Positions 22,846 through 33,413 of a DNA stretch of 64,000 nt are shown here, piece by piece. Below the pieces are notes generated by a model, which was given only the letters and a program-made list of their open reading frames with translations, searched no databases and was not told the origin of the DNA. The translations under genes and the position numbers were made by a program. The stretch covers positions 434,001-498,000 of the forward strand of contig NW_014040765.1 in assembly GCF_000143105.1 (NCBI RefSeq). Direction: 5' to 3'. The stretch comes from Grosmannia clavigera kw1407 (lineage: Eukaryota > Ascomycota > Sordariomycetes > Ophiostomatales > Ophiostomataceae). Position 1 is the stretch's first letter. Each line of letters opens with the position of its first letter.

Positions 22846-24872
22846 TCACGCCACGGTAGGTATGCTCAACAGCTGTAGCCCGTTCTCGAGCACCTGACAC
22901 GCATTTTCATACAATGACAGAAACGCCTTCTGTTCTCCCACTGACTCCGGCTCCACAGTGCTGGCCGCCTCTGTCGGTGCATCTCCACCTTCCTCTTCTC
23001 CATCCGATGGATTGATGCAAGAGTGTATGGCATCATTAAGGCGGTACAGATATGACAGTATTGCATGTGGCTCCAGCGAGCGAAACGCCGAAGTGGTCAC
23101 GTCCGGATACTGCGCCATCAGACGCAAGAGATCCACCGCCTCATTTTTCTGCAGGGAGTCGTATTCCGGTGGAGCTTGATCAGTCTCGGGCGTGCCGGCT
23201 ATCTGCTCTTTTAGCTTCCTAATGACGAGCGCGAGTTGCGTGTGACTGGCCTGCAGCCCCTGTCCCGTGTTTCCGTCCAGAGACGCCATCCGCCTGACAT
23301 CGAAGACGGAGCTGCTGATGCGCTTGTGCGCCATATCTTGGCCGAACAGGGCACCGACTGTTATGCTGTCACCAACAGCAACAGCGGCAACGACTTCCTC
23401 TGCCGGCGGCGTACCAGACTCGCCCCCGTGGCTTGTCTCTTTCCCAGTGGCCATGGCATCGCGTATAAGCTGGGCGCTCTGATCAAGAATCGCACCCAGA
23501 GTGTGGGCATCCTTGATCCGCTCAGAAATACCCTGGATCCGTCCAATGCTGACATGCTGAAGCTTGTCCAGCAGGTCGGAACGGCCCATGAGATCCAGGG
23601 CGGTAAAGATCTTGGAAAAGTGCGTCTCCTGTCGGATCGAGACGACGTACAGCATCTTGTCGAAGCCGTAGGCACGCTCTCGGTCGATCACCGCCGCAAT
23701 GTCGCGCAGCAGATACGTCGACGAGCCCGTCCGCCCGCGAATAATGGCAATGCCCAGCCCCTTCTTGCCGCCGTGCTTGGGAAAGTCAATGATCCAGGAC
23801 CCATTGCTCTCTTCAAGCACCCCCTTCTCCTTCAGGACAGCTTCCACCTCGGCCATGGTCTCCGGCTTCACTTGCGATTCACCCACATACTCATCGAAGC
23901 GAACGCCCATCCGCTTGTAGGCGCTCTCAAGGTCGCTGATGGTAATATCGCGGAATTGCTTCCACAGAGCCAGGGCCTCTTCATCTCCCTCTTCCATCAT
24001 TTTGAAGAAGGCATCGCGCTCAGCATAGATTCCTTGGCCCTCGATCCCGGCCGTGTCTAAGCCGTCTTCCTTGGCCTTCTTGCTTGCCTGCTGCTCCGGC
24101 TTAAAATCCTCACTGATTTTGGAACATACGTCGAACAAGTGGCCGATAGGATCCTCCTTCAGTGCATCCTCTGAGCCATAGCGCTGCCACCCCACAGCAA
24201 GCAGGCCGATTGGCTTGCCCCAGTCGCCGAGGTAATTGAGCCGAACAACATCCCATCCCATACACTCGTACAGGTTGGCAACGAAAGAGCCGACGATTGT
24301 GCTACGCAGATGGGTATCGTTGAAATCGATGGAAACACTCGGTGATGAGAATTCCACCACGACTTTCTTCCGACCTTTCTCGGGCGCCAACGGATCTTTC
24401 AGTCCATGTGAGGTCTCTTGGCCGTACGAAGCGCCACGGCTGCTGATGTAGGGCAGCAACAAGCGAGGTAGGTTCTTAGATGAGTAGGGGAAATGAACGC
24501 GTACACCTTCGAAAAAAAGAGGTTCGAATAGGGGTGGGGAATGCTGTCTTGTCAGCATTTGTATCTTCCAGAGGACATATTCGCAACGGGTTTACTTACG
24601 ACAGAACGTAGATCCCGCCTAACATCTGCGGTCTCAAGCTTTAGGCGAGGTATGACCACATCAAGATCACTCCTAGAGACGTCACTCGTCACATTGATTG
24701 CTTCGTAGACCATAGCAGCGTCTAGAGTGAGGGCAGATGAGAGAAATGCTGCCAGGTAGCTGCGGTAAATGTCGATTGGCTTGGCGAGTATGTCAGCCGC
24801 CTGGTACTGCGGCACTGGAGTCTCTAGTCCGATTCCGGCCAGAAGACCCTCCAAGTTGGCGATAGTCGCCAT
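22846..24872 (-). CDS. diverged arginyl-tRNA synthetase-like protein lacking signature motifs
   Basis: Two exons, 24872-24600 and 24543-22846, with a 56-bp intron (GTAAGT donor, TGCTGAC branch site); 656 aa, full class-I ArgRS length. Overall alignment to eukaryotic ArgRS is clear: LPRLLLPYI, VVVEFSSPS, HLRSTIVGSF, VVRLNYLGDWGK, HLFDV, EEGDEEALALWKQFRD, YVGESQV and TYLLRDIAAVIDR. Yet the catalytic signatures differ. HIGH (HAGH/HVGH in ArgRS) is FNDTH (165-169). The KMSKS equivalent GMSTRKG is GISERIK (429-435). SFEGDTGPYLQYAH is SLDGNTGQGLQASH (512-525). The C-terminal end lacks the usual Met-final LTPVERM-type terminus. The frame is intact, so this is a maintained paralogue or a very recent pseudogene rather than the housekeeping enzyme. 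Aminoacylation is unlikely; tRNA binding or a regulatory or biosynthetic role is possible. Confidence 0.85.
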
Positions 24873-26048
24873 TGTGCTATAACGGACGGGGGGCTGAAGC
24901 GAAGAGAGAAATCTAAGGAGGGATAAGGGAGGATGTGAGAATGGAACACACAAAAGACGGGGAACGGTTTGCACTATCAGAAGTTAGTTTGGGGTGATAA
25001 AGGAAGAGCCTCTAGAAAGTCGGGAAGAAATCAAGACCTCAGAAGTCAGAGGAGGGGTTGTAGTCCGAATTGCTTGGCACGTCCCGTAAGGCTCATCTGA
25101 TTGCTGACGAGATATACGAGAGAAAAGCATGAGTATCATGTACAAGGAAAGTATGTCCTCCCAAATGAAGCGGCTAGAACATGGCCATCGGGCTTCTGAC
25201 ACGGGACCGGGCACCCGATGGGTAGGAGTGAGGCTCAATATGTTGTTAAAAGTCTCATTCTTCGGGCTAGCGATGGGGTCTCTCGACTACTTTATCATAG
25301 CCAATACTTGCTATCCTCGCTGAAATGTACCATGTTGTCTCCCCCCAATATGGCACTGTTCGGGGTTCTCCGAGCTCTCGTAGCACTATTGATGCCCGAT
25401 CTGCTAAAATATGCGCAGCAAAATATGCCAAATTCCTGACAAGAACGACGGTAGGGCTTTGGCATCTTGTCTTTGAAAATGAGGCTGGAAAAGGAGGGGT
25501 AATCGTGCGTGGCAGCTTTTGATTGACTGAAACTCCCATCTTGCAAGTGCATTCAGACCGCTATTACATAGCTACCCAAACCAGATAAGACGGCGTCGTC
25601 TCATGATTGGGAGCAGGCCACAGCCCCAATATAACAGGGTGCAGAGATGCATCATTCGAATGCAAGGCAAGCACGAGCGGCAAGAGTATACATGGAATTG
25701 TAAACGACGCTATTGGTTTTTCAATATCAATAAAAGACTAAGAAGACGCAGCCCAATTTACCTCCCTATTAATTGGACAGCGATACTGCCTTCTATTATT
25801 CTTTGCATTATCAGTCTGGCAGGATCCTCTGAATCCCGACTTGCAAATCAAAGTTCATAAATCATCAGGCATCAATCGGCAACTAAAAGCAAAAAGCCAT
25901 TTTGAATCTGAGGGTTGCATGAAACAGAGTAGACCACCGAATCCCAAACACAGTAGAAGATGACTGAAGATCAAGCCCACAGACAGAGTACAGAAACACC
26001 GAGAAGTTATTGATTATGACAGGCCCATCGTTCCAAGTTATACCATGT
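24873..26048. other. spacer at left edge of AT-rich island
   Basis: The first 100 bp on the minus strand form a pyrimidine-rich leader of the ArgRS-like gene, open in frame up to about 24980 but without an ATG. GC content then falls sharply and stays low until about 33.4 kb. No supported gene occurs in 25000-26048. Confidence 0.45.
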
Positions 26049-28477
26049 CTAACGTCGAGATGGAGTCGTAATAGGTAGTGGCAAGGTTTCGGTTTCGTCA
26101 ACAGTATGGACTCCTAGGTATCTTCCGATTATACGTAGGAGGGGCGCCACTGAATTGAGCTGAGAAACGTGCGTATCTTGGCGGTCTTCTGGCGGTTGAC
26201 CAGCAGAGATCGAACTTGGCGCAGCCGGCTTTTCTTTTTCCCTCGAAGATGCTTGTTGCAGGTAGTTTGATAGCGGCTTCAGGAAAAACATCGCTATACA
26301 GACGGCAGTAGTCAAAACAAGAAATTGAAGCCATGGCGGCTGCAGAGGAATGAACTTCGCCTGCATGAATCCGGTTGCTATCAAGGGAGGCGAACATAAT
26401 TGTATCTATAATCAAGGCCCCGTCAATGCATTGAAACCCGTTTCTTTCTCCCTAATTGACTTACGTAGGCAATATTCCATTGTTGTAAGGCAATGCCTTG
26501 GTTGGTGTCTTGGCGGTTCTGTACTTGTAATATGCCCTCTAACTGTTGTCCTCTCGTCGCAGGTTAGACGCAATTATAATTTCGACCCTGAAAGAACGAC
26601 CACGCAAAGGACCACTTCTCACCTTTCGCCTTTGGTCCTCGTGTTTGGACTTCAAGTGCCGAAGCTCGTGCAGTATGTCACGCAATTCATGAAGTTGTGT
26701 ATCAATATGAATGTAAAGTCGTGCACAAGATTCGGGTGGCTGCTCTTCTCCGTCGTTTCCGCCATAGTAATAATCATACGCAGAAACAAACCGCATCTTC
26801 TCTGCTCGTGATAGATCGCTGATGAGCATAGTTAGAATGTCATTGACTTTCTCGGCCCGTTCGTACTCCTCCTTTAAGGACCTTATATTTTCATCTTTAG
26901 CTCCCAGAACAGAGTCACCGTGGGATTCGAAGATATCAGCACCTCCTCTCTGCTGCTTATGATGTCAGCAGTTTCCCACGAAAGGGGGATAGGGAGGTTG
27001 CGAATACGAGCTCTACCCACTTTCCCCCGGATAACATTTCTCATCATGTACACCACACTTGTCATAGATTGGCACATTCTATCCAGCCAAGCTGAGAATG
27101 CTGTTAGGAAATACTCCCGTGCCAAAAGCAGAGGCTTATCGGCAGAAATCCGTCCCGCCGTAAGTGGATCCTTATAACTGCCATTTTTTTCATAGAACTG
27201 TAGACTGTCAACGTCACTCTGCATAGCGTATTTCATGTAGGATTTGATATCGCTTTTTAGAGCATCCTCTTCGTTCTCGTTCTCGTTCTCGTTCTCGTCA
27301 TCCTCGCCGTCGTCGTCGTCGTCCCTGTCATTTTCGCTCGGAACGTCGAAATATGTGTCTTTAAAACAATAGGCTTTCCAGTGCCTGTCATTCTCGGCAA
27401 TAAGTAAAAATGATGTCTGTGACTCGTGCAAGCTGTCTCGGTCTCCGTAGAGACCTTTCAAACTGATCGATTTTCGCAATGGAGATCCGTCTGCTTTCTT
27501 ACGCATGTCTACAAGAAAGTCTTCATTTTGTCTCCACTCGAAGTAGCTCAGGTGAAACTCCATCATTGCGTGCTTTCCATTAGTCTTTGGAACAGTTAGT
27601 ATATATATATATAGATTGAAAGTAAAACGGAGGGTGATATCTTGCGATTTGCGGTCCACCAAGGGCATCTCCGAGCAGCTTTTCCTCAAGGAAATTGAAA
27701 ATGGAACCGAAAGTAGCATACCGACGTTTCGATACCAAAGGACAGGTTTCCTATTAAATGCTTAAACAGAAAATCTCGTACGATCGAGGTGTGTGAGAAC
27801 GCAGTTTCGGCGATCATGGCAGTGAAAGCCATAGAACCTGGGTTCGGCATGTACCTTGTACGGTTCATCTAGTCAGTCAACGTATGTGTCTGAGTTAAAC
27901 GTTGCTAACTGAAACGTACATGAGATAGCGTTCTCCTTCTTTGCTATCTTTCGATCCTTTCGCTGTGTTTCCTTCTTTCGGCTTTTCCCCCTTTTGCTTG
28001 TTGTCTTGGTCTGAGGATGGGAGAGTCTAAAGAGGGTAATGGTTAGTATTTGGGTACTGTCAAATGCAAATTATAAATCTGATCACTGACCCTCTTCTGA
28101 CGTTCTTTGTTTAGGTCCTGGACCGACTTCAGGCCAAGTTCTGCACACCGTGTACCATCTTTGGTATGGTCTACCCAGGCTACCTCTTCTGCAAAGGCTT
28201 TGTCTCCCGTTTCGTAGTCTAAAACACCCTTCAGTATTCTAGGAGAAACCATGGATCTGATTTCACTAGCTTGATAGATCCAATGGGGTGTTGGCCCTTT
28301 GCCAGCGCCAAAAAAATCTTCGAGGGCGTTCCATGTTTTAATTGCGTCTTTGCCTTTGAATTCCTTTTTCCATGGTTCCATATATGAGCCATCATTAGCA
28401 CCGTGCATCTGCATGGGCTTTCTGCAGTCCCAGTCGAAAGGGCTCCGCCTTAAACGACCTTCCGACTTAGACATCAT
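26049..28477 (-). pseudogene. frameshifted accessory-family membrane/coiled-coil protein gene
   Basis: Protein-like exons can be traced along the minus strand. Exon 1 is 28477-28091 (starts MMSKSEGRLRRS). Exon 2 is 28026-27920, ending ERYLM. Exon 3 starts at 27854 (YMPNPGSMAF). A further block lies from about 27719 to 26899 (MMEFHLSYFEWR, YCFKDTYFDVP, Asp/Glu-rich loop, LLAREYFLTAFSAWLDRM). At 26898/26899 the frame breaks: FWELK continues as KDENIRSLKEEYERAEKV only one base out of frame, as if one base were deleted. A coiled-coil block (DTQLHELRDILHELRHL) follows, then an intron-like donor. A last exon near 26384-26049 carries a membrane span (FLVLTTAVCIAMFFL). The order resembles large fungal accessory proteins with CorA-like C-terminal membrane segments; this resemblance is from memory. 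The exon 3/4 junction and the last introns are unresolved. Confidence 0.5.
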
Positions 28478-30579
28478 CGTAGTGTGCTTGTATGGTCGGG
28501 GAAGGAGAACATAGCCAATTTCAAAATAGCACTCCCCAGCTTTGGGGAAGTTTGTAGAAAGAAAGGCAATAAGGATAGAAGAGTAGGTTATCTCGAAAAA
28601 GAAGCTGCACCAGATAAAAAAAAACCAGGACAGTGCCACCTTTTATATACGTACAGATATAAGAGGCAACATTCATATGCATAGGCATATTGGACAATCA
28701 GTCTGAATTTAAAGGGAGAAAGCCCGATGCCTGAATATAGCATAAATAGTGAACAAACTTCTGCCCTAAAACCGGCTCAATTCTTTGGGTTTTGTGTCTT
28801 GATACCTGACGAAGCTCTGCTGCGAGTAAAAGAAAGTGCCTAATAAGACACACGCCCGGCCTTGTCGGTGTCCATCTCGGGTAGCCATAGTCTAATTAGG
28901 CTTCAAATAATTCAGCGCGAAAAGATGAGACTATGTTAGCAAATGTGTACTTTTAAAAGATTGCGTCTAAGTTACGTAATCGAGCGAGTGGCCAGAAAGG
29001 TGAACATATTTGCGGTCCTGTGACGCTCCCAAGGCTGCTTCACCGAACTTTGAACAAGCACTTACATACAACCTGACCTACATGTAGCATTACGACCAAA
29101 CGCCTCCTTGGTAAAATGACGCCCGTGCACATATGTCAGCTGACCGTGAACCTCTCCCGGGCCCCGCTAGCTAGCTAGCATTAAACTAAATTTATAAATA
29201 AGGAAGCACCATTGTGATTATACACCTTGTTTGTTTCAGTATGAGGCATTAAAACGAGCCGTTTTGTGGCTACCGACAGTTTATATAGTATGTTGATATC
29301 CTTTCTTGACTTAAAAGCCGTAAGGTACATAAACAGATGTGCTAAAAACAGTATTATCAGCATCTAACATACAAGTATCATTATGATCCATCCGCCTTAT
29401 TTTTACAGTTCTTTTCAGTTAATGAAGTATAGGCACTGCCTTTCTGCTCTCCTCCTCGATTGACCCAGAGCTGCAGAAACTCTTTCGTAGCTCAGTCCGC
29501 CTCGCTGTCGGTATCGGTGCTCTCGGTTTCCAGAATCATGCAGGGCCTGACTTTCATCCTCGTGACTTCACAATAGCTGCATCGTTCATGCCGACAACTA
29601 TCACATGATCCCGTTCGAATCGATATTGCTGGATTACCGCAATAGCACTAACGATTTGACCCTTTAGCGGACAAAAGCCATACCGTATCAAGCTTCCACG
29701 TACATACACATTGCCAGTAAAAGGCGTACTGTTTTCCCTGAGGTTTTGCCTCCTTTAAGAACCCAGCACTGATCTTCATAGACCTTTTGAGGACATTTAA
29801 ATTGCCGACATTTATCGGCACATTATGTAAGGTTGTTGTATTCATCGTCGCGCGGGGGCTTTATAGCACAGTAAGCCTAAGAAAAGCACTTTCGTAAGAT
29901 TTGTGTGTGCAAAATGGAGTGCTAAGTATAAAGCAATTCCTAAATAGAGACTTGGGCACGAATGTCGATTTGAGTACACTACCCGCCTCGTTTGGGTAGC
30001 CGTGTATATAAGTGTTCGAGGCGACCTTTGTTTATTTAGATCCAAGTAATGTTTACACCAAATTATTAGATTGCGAAGGTATGAAGAATGTGGGCCCAAT
30101 ACGTTCGCGTACATACACACCATCGAAAAAGCTACGAAGTACTGCGTACTTACTCCGTACACGCGTCTCTCGCTACCCGCACTACAAGTATTTTTAAGCT
30201 TCCACCGCCTCTGCCGAACGGACCAGGCTAGAAATGGGAGGGGCGTGCACGATTGTGCCTGTGATGGGAGGATACATGTACTGTGTGGCGCAGGGCGCTA
30301 TTTAGTATGAGATTTCATGCAAGTCGGCATAGCTCGGAGGTACCTAACCATAACAATACACACGCTCACTGGGCACCCATAATTTGACAGCCTTGTATCC
30401 TACTATAAATCGACGAACCGCCTTAAAAAGAAAAAAAAACGCTTCTTCTTACTACTTAGCTTCTTACTACTTAGCTACTCTGTATTTAGAGTACATACTC
30501 CGTACTCCATACTTCAATTCGCACAGCGTTTTATTCGGCCATACCCACTAGGGCAACGTTGCTTTTTTCTCTTTGTTTA

Positions 30580-30607
30580 TCGGCGGCCGAGGTCAGGTGA
30601 CATCGGG
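30580..30607 (+). repeat. left arm of 28-bp inverted repeat
   Basis: Core CGGCGGCCGAGGTCAGGTGA at 30581-30600, extended to 28 bp. It matches the reverse complement of 31514-31541 at 27 of 28 positions. The arm faces inwards, as terminal inverted repeats of a DNA transposon or MITE do. No clear target-site duplication flanks the pair. Confidence 0.7.
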
Positions 30608-31513
30608 TACTCCACACCGCCTTGTGGTTGTGGATACTCACCAATCTAACTATGTGTGAAGGTTAAAGGAGGCTATACGTGGCGGTCATATAACGTGATG
30701 CACTGTGAGGAGCAGGAGGCTGAATAGGGTCTAGTGTGGGCGAAGGAGTGTTGTGTTCTAAGGAAGAAATAAATACATCGCGACCCTTCTAGGGATCCGT
30801 AATAATACTAGTGCAATGCCCCGCTTTTGTACCTTCTGACCAATCACAGGCCCGTACTGCCAAGTGGGACGGAAGGGCCACAGTGTGGCGGATTCCAATG
30901 CTTGACACTATGTAAAGCCCGCACGCGCATCTGGCCTCCGCCAAGAAAGTATGCATAACCTTACTTTAGTCCATAGGATTTTTTAAAAGAAGATCTGAGC
31001 GACGTTAAGTTGAGAGCCGATGGGGCTTTTATGGATGTTGTTTGAATTTCCGAGGATATCTGGTGATGATATTACGGAATCAGTTTAGACAAAGTCTCGG
31101 ATATAGGGACAATAGCAAAGGCTAAATGAGTTTAATTGTTATCAAGTACTCCGTACTACTAAGGGTATTCGTACTTCCCGCCATTATATGCCCCACACTA
31201 AACTAGATCTTAAAGCAAAGAAGGAAAGTCAGGTCTTGCAAAAAATAGTGATACGCCTTAAAGTTGATGGATGCCATTAAACAGCTCCTGTTCAGCTATG
31301 CTTGAACAATATATTATTCAACCAACACATACGTCGTTCTATTTAGTAGGGGTTCTAGTCAATGACTTAGCAAACAGCGTGTGCCTAAACACTCATCTCG
31401 CCTAAGGTTGATTCTGTTGCTAACTACAAATTACTTGATTTTTTTTCCGCCAAGACAGACAGCATGGGTCAAACACAAATCTTCGTCGTTGTCCAATGTT
31501 GCATTGCGGATTT

Positions 31514-31541
31514 CCCGAGGTCACCTGACCTCGGCCGCCGA
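31514..31541 (-). repeat. right arm of 28-bp inverted repeat
   Basis: The partner of the arm at 30580-30607. Within this arm GAGGTCA-CC-TGACCTC is itself a perfect 7-bp palindrome with a 2-bp centre. The left arm holds the same palindrome with one mismatch. Confidence 0.7.
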
Positions 31542-31853
31542 AATCACTAGATAAGACGAAGCCCTGATCTGCGCACACATTGCGCACAGTCTAGTCTTCA
31601 GTCAATCACCCTACGAAATATCATTACTAGATCTTCTAAAGGCCTTAGAGCTTACTGCGATACGTGCAACTAGTCCGGACGTATGTCCGACAAGAATTAC
31701 CGTACAGGTCTTACACTGATACAGCGCGCACACGAAGTGGCGCGCTACAGACTAGTGGTGCACGGAGTAGAAGCCACAGCGGCTAATAGTGCCGCATGAC
31801 AAGTGGTAGGCGAGAGGAGGTTGGTGCTCCTTGTGATGGTGTTTGTTAGCAGT

Positions 31854-31890
31854 GATTGTCTATACCTTTACTACTACGGTATAGACAATC
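31854..31890. repeat. perfect 13-bp inverted repeat (hairpin)
   Basis: GATTGTCTATACC (31854-31866) and GGTATAGACAATC (31878-31890) are exact reverse complements around an 11-base loop. There is no adjacent gene to terminate and no T-run, so it is probably a remnant of a mobile element or a cruciform-forming site. Confidence 0.75.
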
Positions 31891-33413
31891 TTAGTAGATT
31901 CAATCATCCGGCGCACTGCGTGTATGACGTAGAGCCTCTGTCACAGGAGAGGGGCTCGGAAAAAAAAGGGAAAGGAACAGCACTGTGTGTGCCTTCTCGT
32001 TATATCTAAAGCATACGGTATTGCTACAGCTCGCACAAACGCCGTCCATACTATGTCTGAAACAGGCGGCTGCAGCCTACCCTGTGCTCGTACTTCTGGT
32101 TATAACTCATTATTCCGTATTTTGCATCCAGTACAGTTCCATGATTTACGTCGTCATCTACGTGAAAAGTTGACTTATCAAGTCAATTTGCAGCTATTGC
32201 GTTCCTTTTCTTCTTCACGTATATGCGGCTAGAATACCTACTGCCATCTTAGATAGTACGGGGAAAGGTTCAGAAAGTGTCACGGTTCCAGTACTTGTAG
32301 CAATGCACTTTTTAGCCTTTTTTAGTCAGGCGTTTCTTACTTAGATGTAAGTTACATAGTAGGTAATGTAGGTAACGTTATAATACGTAGGTCTCCGTTT
32401 CTAGAAGTAATAATTGGCCTCGTAGAAGTTTCACAAAGCAGTAATCACAAAGAATCACTACCTATACGTGCGTACATACGAAGGATTTTGTCCTTGATGC
32501 CCCATGACTTGAATAGGCTTACACATGGCTCAAAGAAGCTCTTCTGCCGTGTCGTACCTAGCGGCTCAAATTTCCTTTCTGTCAGCGAATTACCTAAATA
32601 ATACTATTGGGCTATTGAACTCCATTCAGGCGAAAGGTGACCGTCAAATTCACCACAATGGCGTGCCAAACCGCCTCACACACTCGTCCACAAATGCCTT
32701 GGTCGCATTAAGACATCTTGTCAACTTGACTGCTAGCAGAAAGCCGGTGCCCACTGTAAACAACTATAGTAAAAACTCAATGTTGTAGGCATCCTTTGAT
32801 TTGCTGTCGATGCCGGCACGTTCCCTGCCCCTTCCCACTTTTAGGAGTGGTAACACTGCCTGAGTCATCACGGGCATGCACGTATTTAGGGTAGCACCCC
32901 GTGGGACAGATTACTCTAGACCGCTCAGGTCGCTCTTGTGAGATAGTAGCCAACCGTGCTGCTTTTCTTTGATGCAAAAATAAGCGGTGTAGCGGGTTTA
33001 GGCACAGCAGAGGAGGGTGACACCGAGAAAAAGCGCCGAGGAGAAATAAAATCGGAAGGAATATAGGAGCTTCACTTTGTGGATTGAATCTTTGTACTGC
33101 ACATCCTTCTCTACGTGTTGCGGGGCAAGAATGCGGTATCGTATACAGAAGTATGGGTTGGGCTAATATAGGCTAGATTTGATTTTCATCTTCACAGTGC
33201 CCTATACGTACCGAGACCGCATAGCTCGTCACCATTGACCTGATGTCTACTCCGTAAAGCCAGGAATTTGTGCCGATGACTGATGTGTCATCAACGAATT
33301 TGGTTCTTAGAGTCTAAGTGCATCATGCTCTATAATTTTAAAACAGTGACTATGGGTAACGAATATCACTATACTTTTATCTGTCTTTCTTCCCTGACTC
33401 TTTTGATGTCTAC

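Larger units (their letters stand above)
28478..33413. other. AT-rich, gene-poor stretch
   Basis: Nearly 5 kb without a recognisable gene on either strand; open frames are short and AT-biased. It contains an inverted-repeat pair 962 bp apart (30580-30607 and 31514-31541), a perfect hairpin (31854-31890), a GCTAGCTAGCTAGC run (29165-29178) and several GTACTCCGTAC motifs (30138-30165, 30495-30515, 31146-31158, 33248-33256). Base composition differs strongly from the flanking genes. This looks like an accessory or transposon-derived island, but I see no intact transposase. Confidence 0.5.

Noticed and set aside
24873..24974. Extending the ArgRS-like protein to an upstream start at 24974
   Set aside because: The codon there is GTG, not ATG. 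I keep the ATG at 24872 and report the leader only as a finding.
29614..29630. tRNA-like GTTCGAATC box
   Set aside because: No matching A box, acceptor stem or anticodon arm could be folded around it.
32525..32788. 87-codon plus-strand frame in the AT-rich island
   Set aside because: No motif, no splice context and no coding-like composition compared with neighbouring spacer frames.
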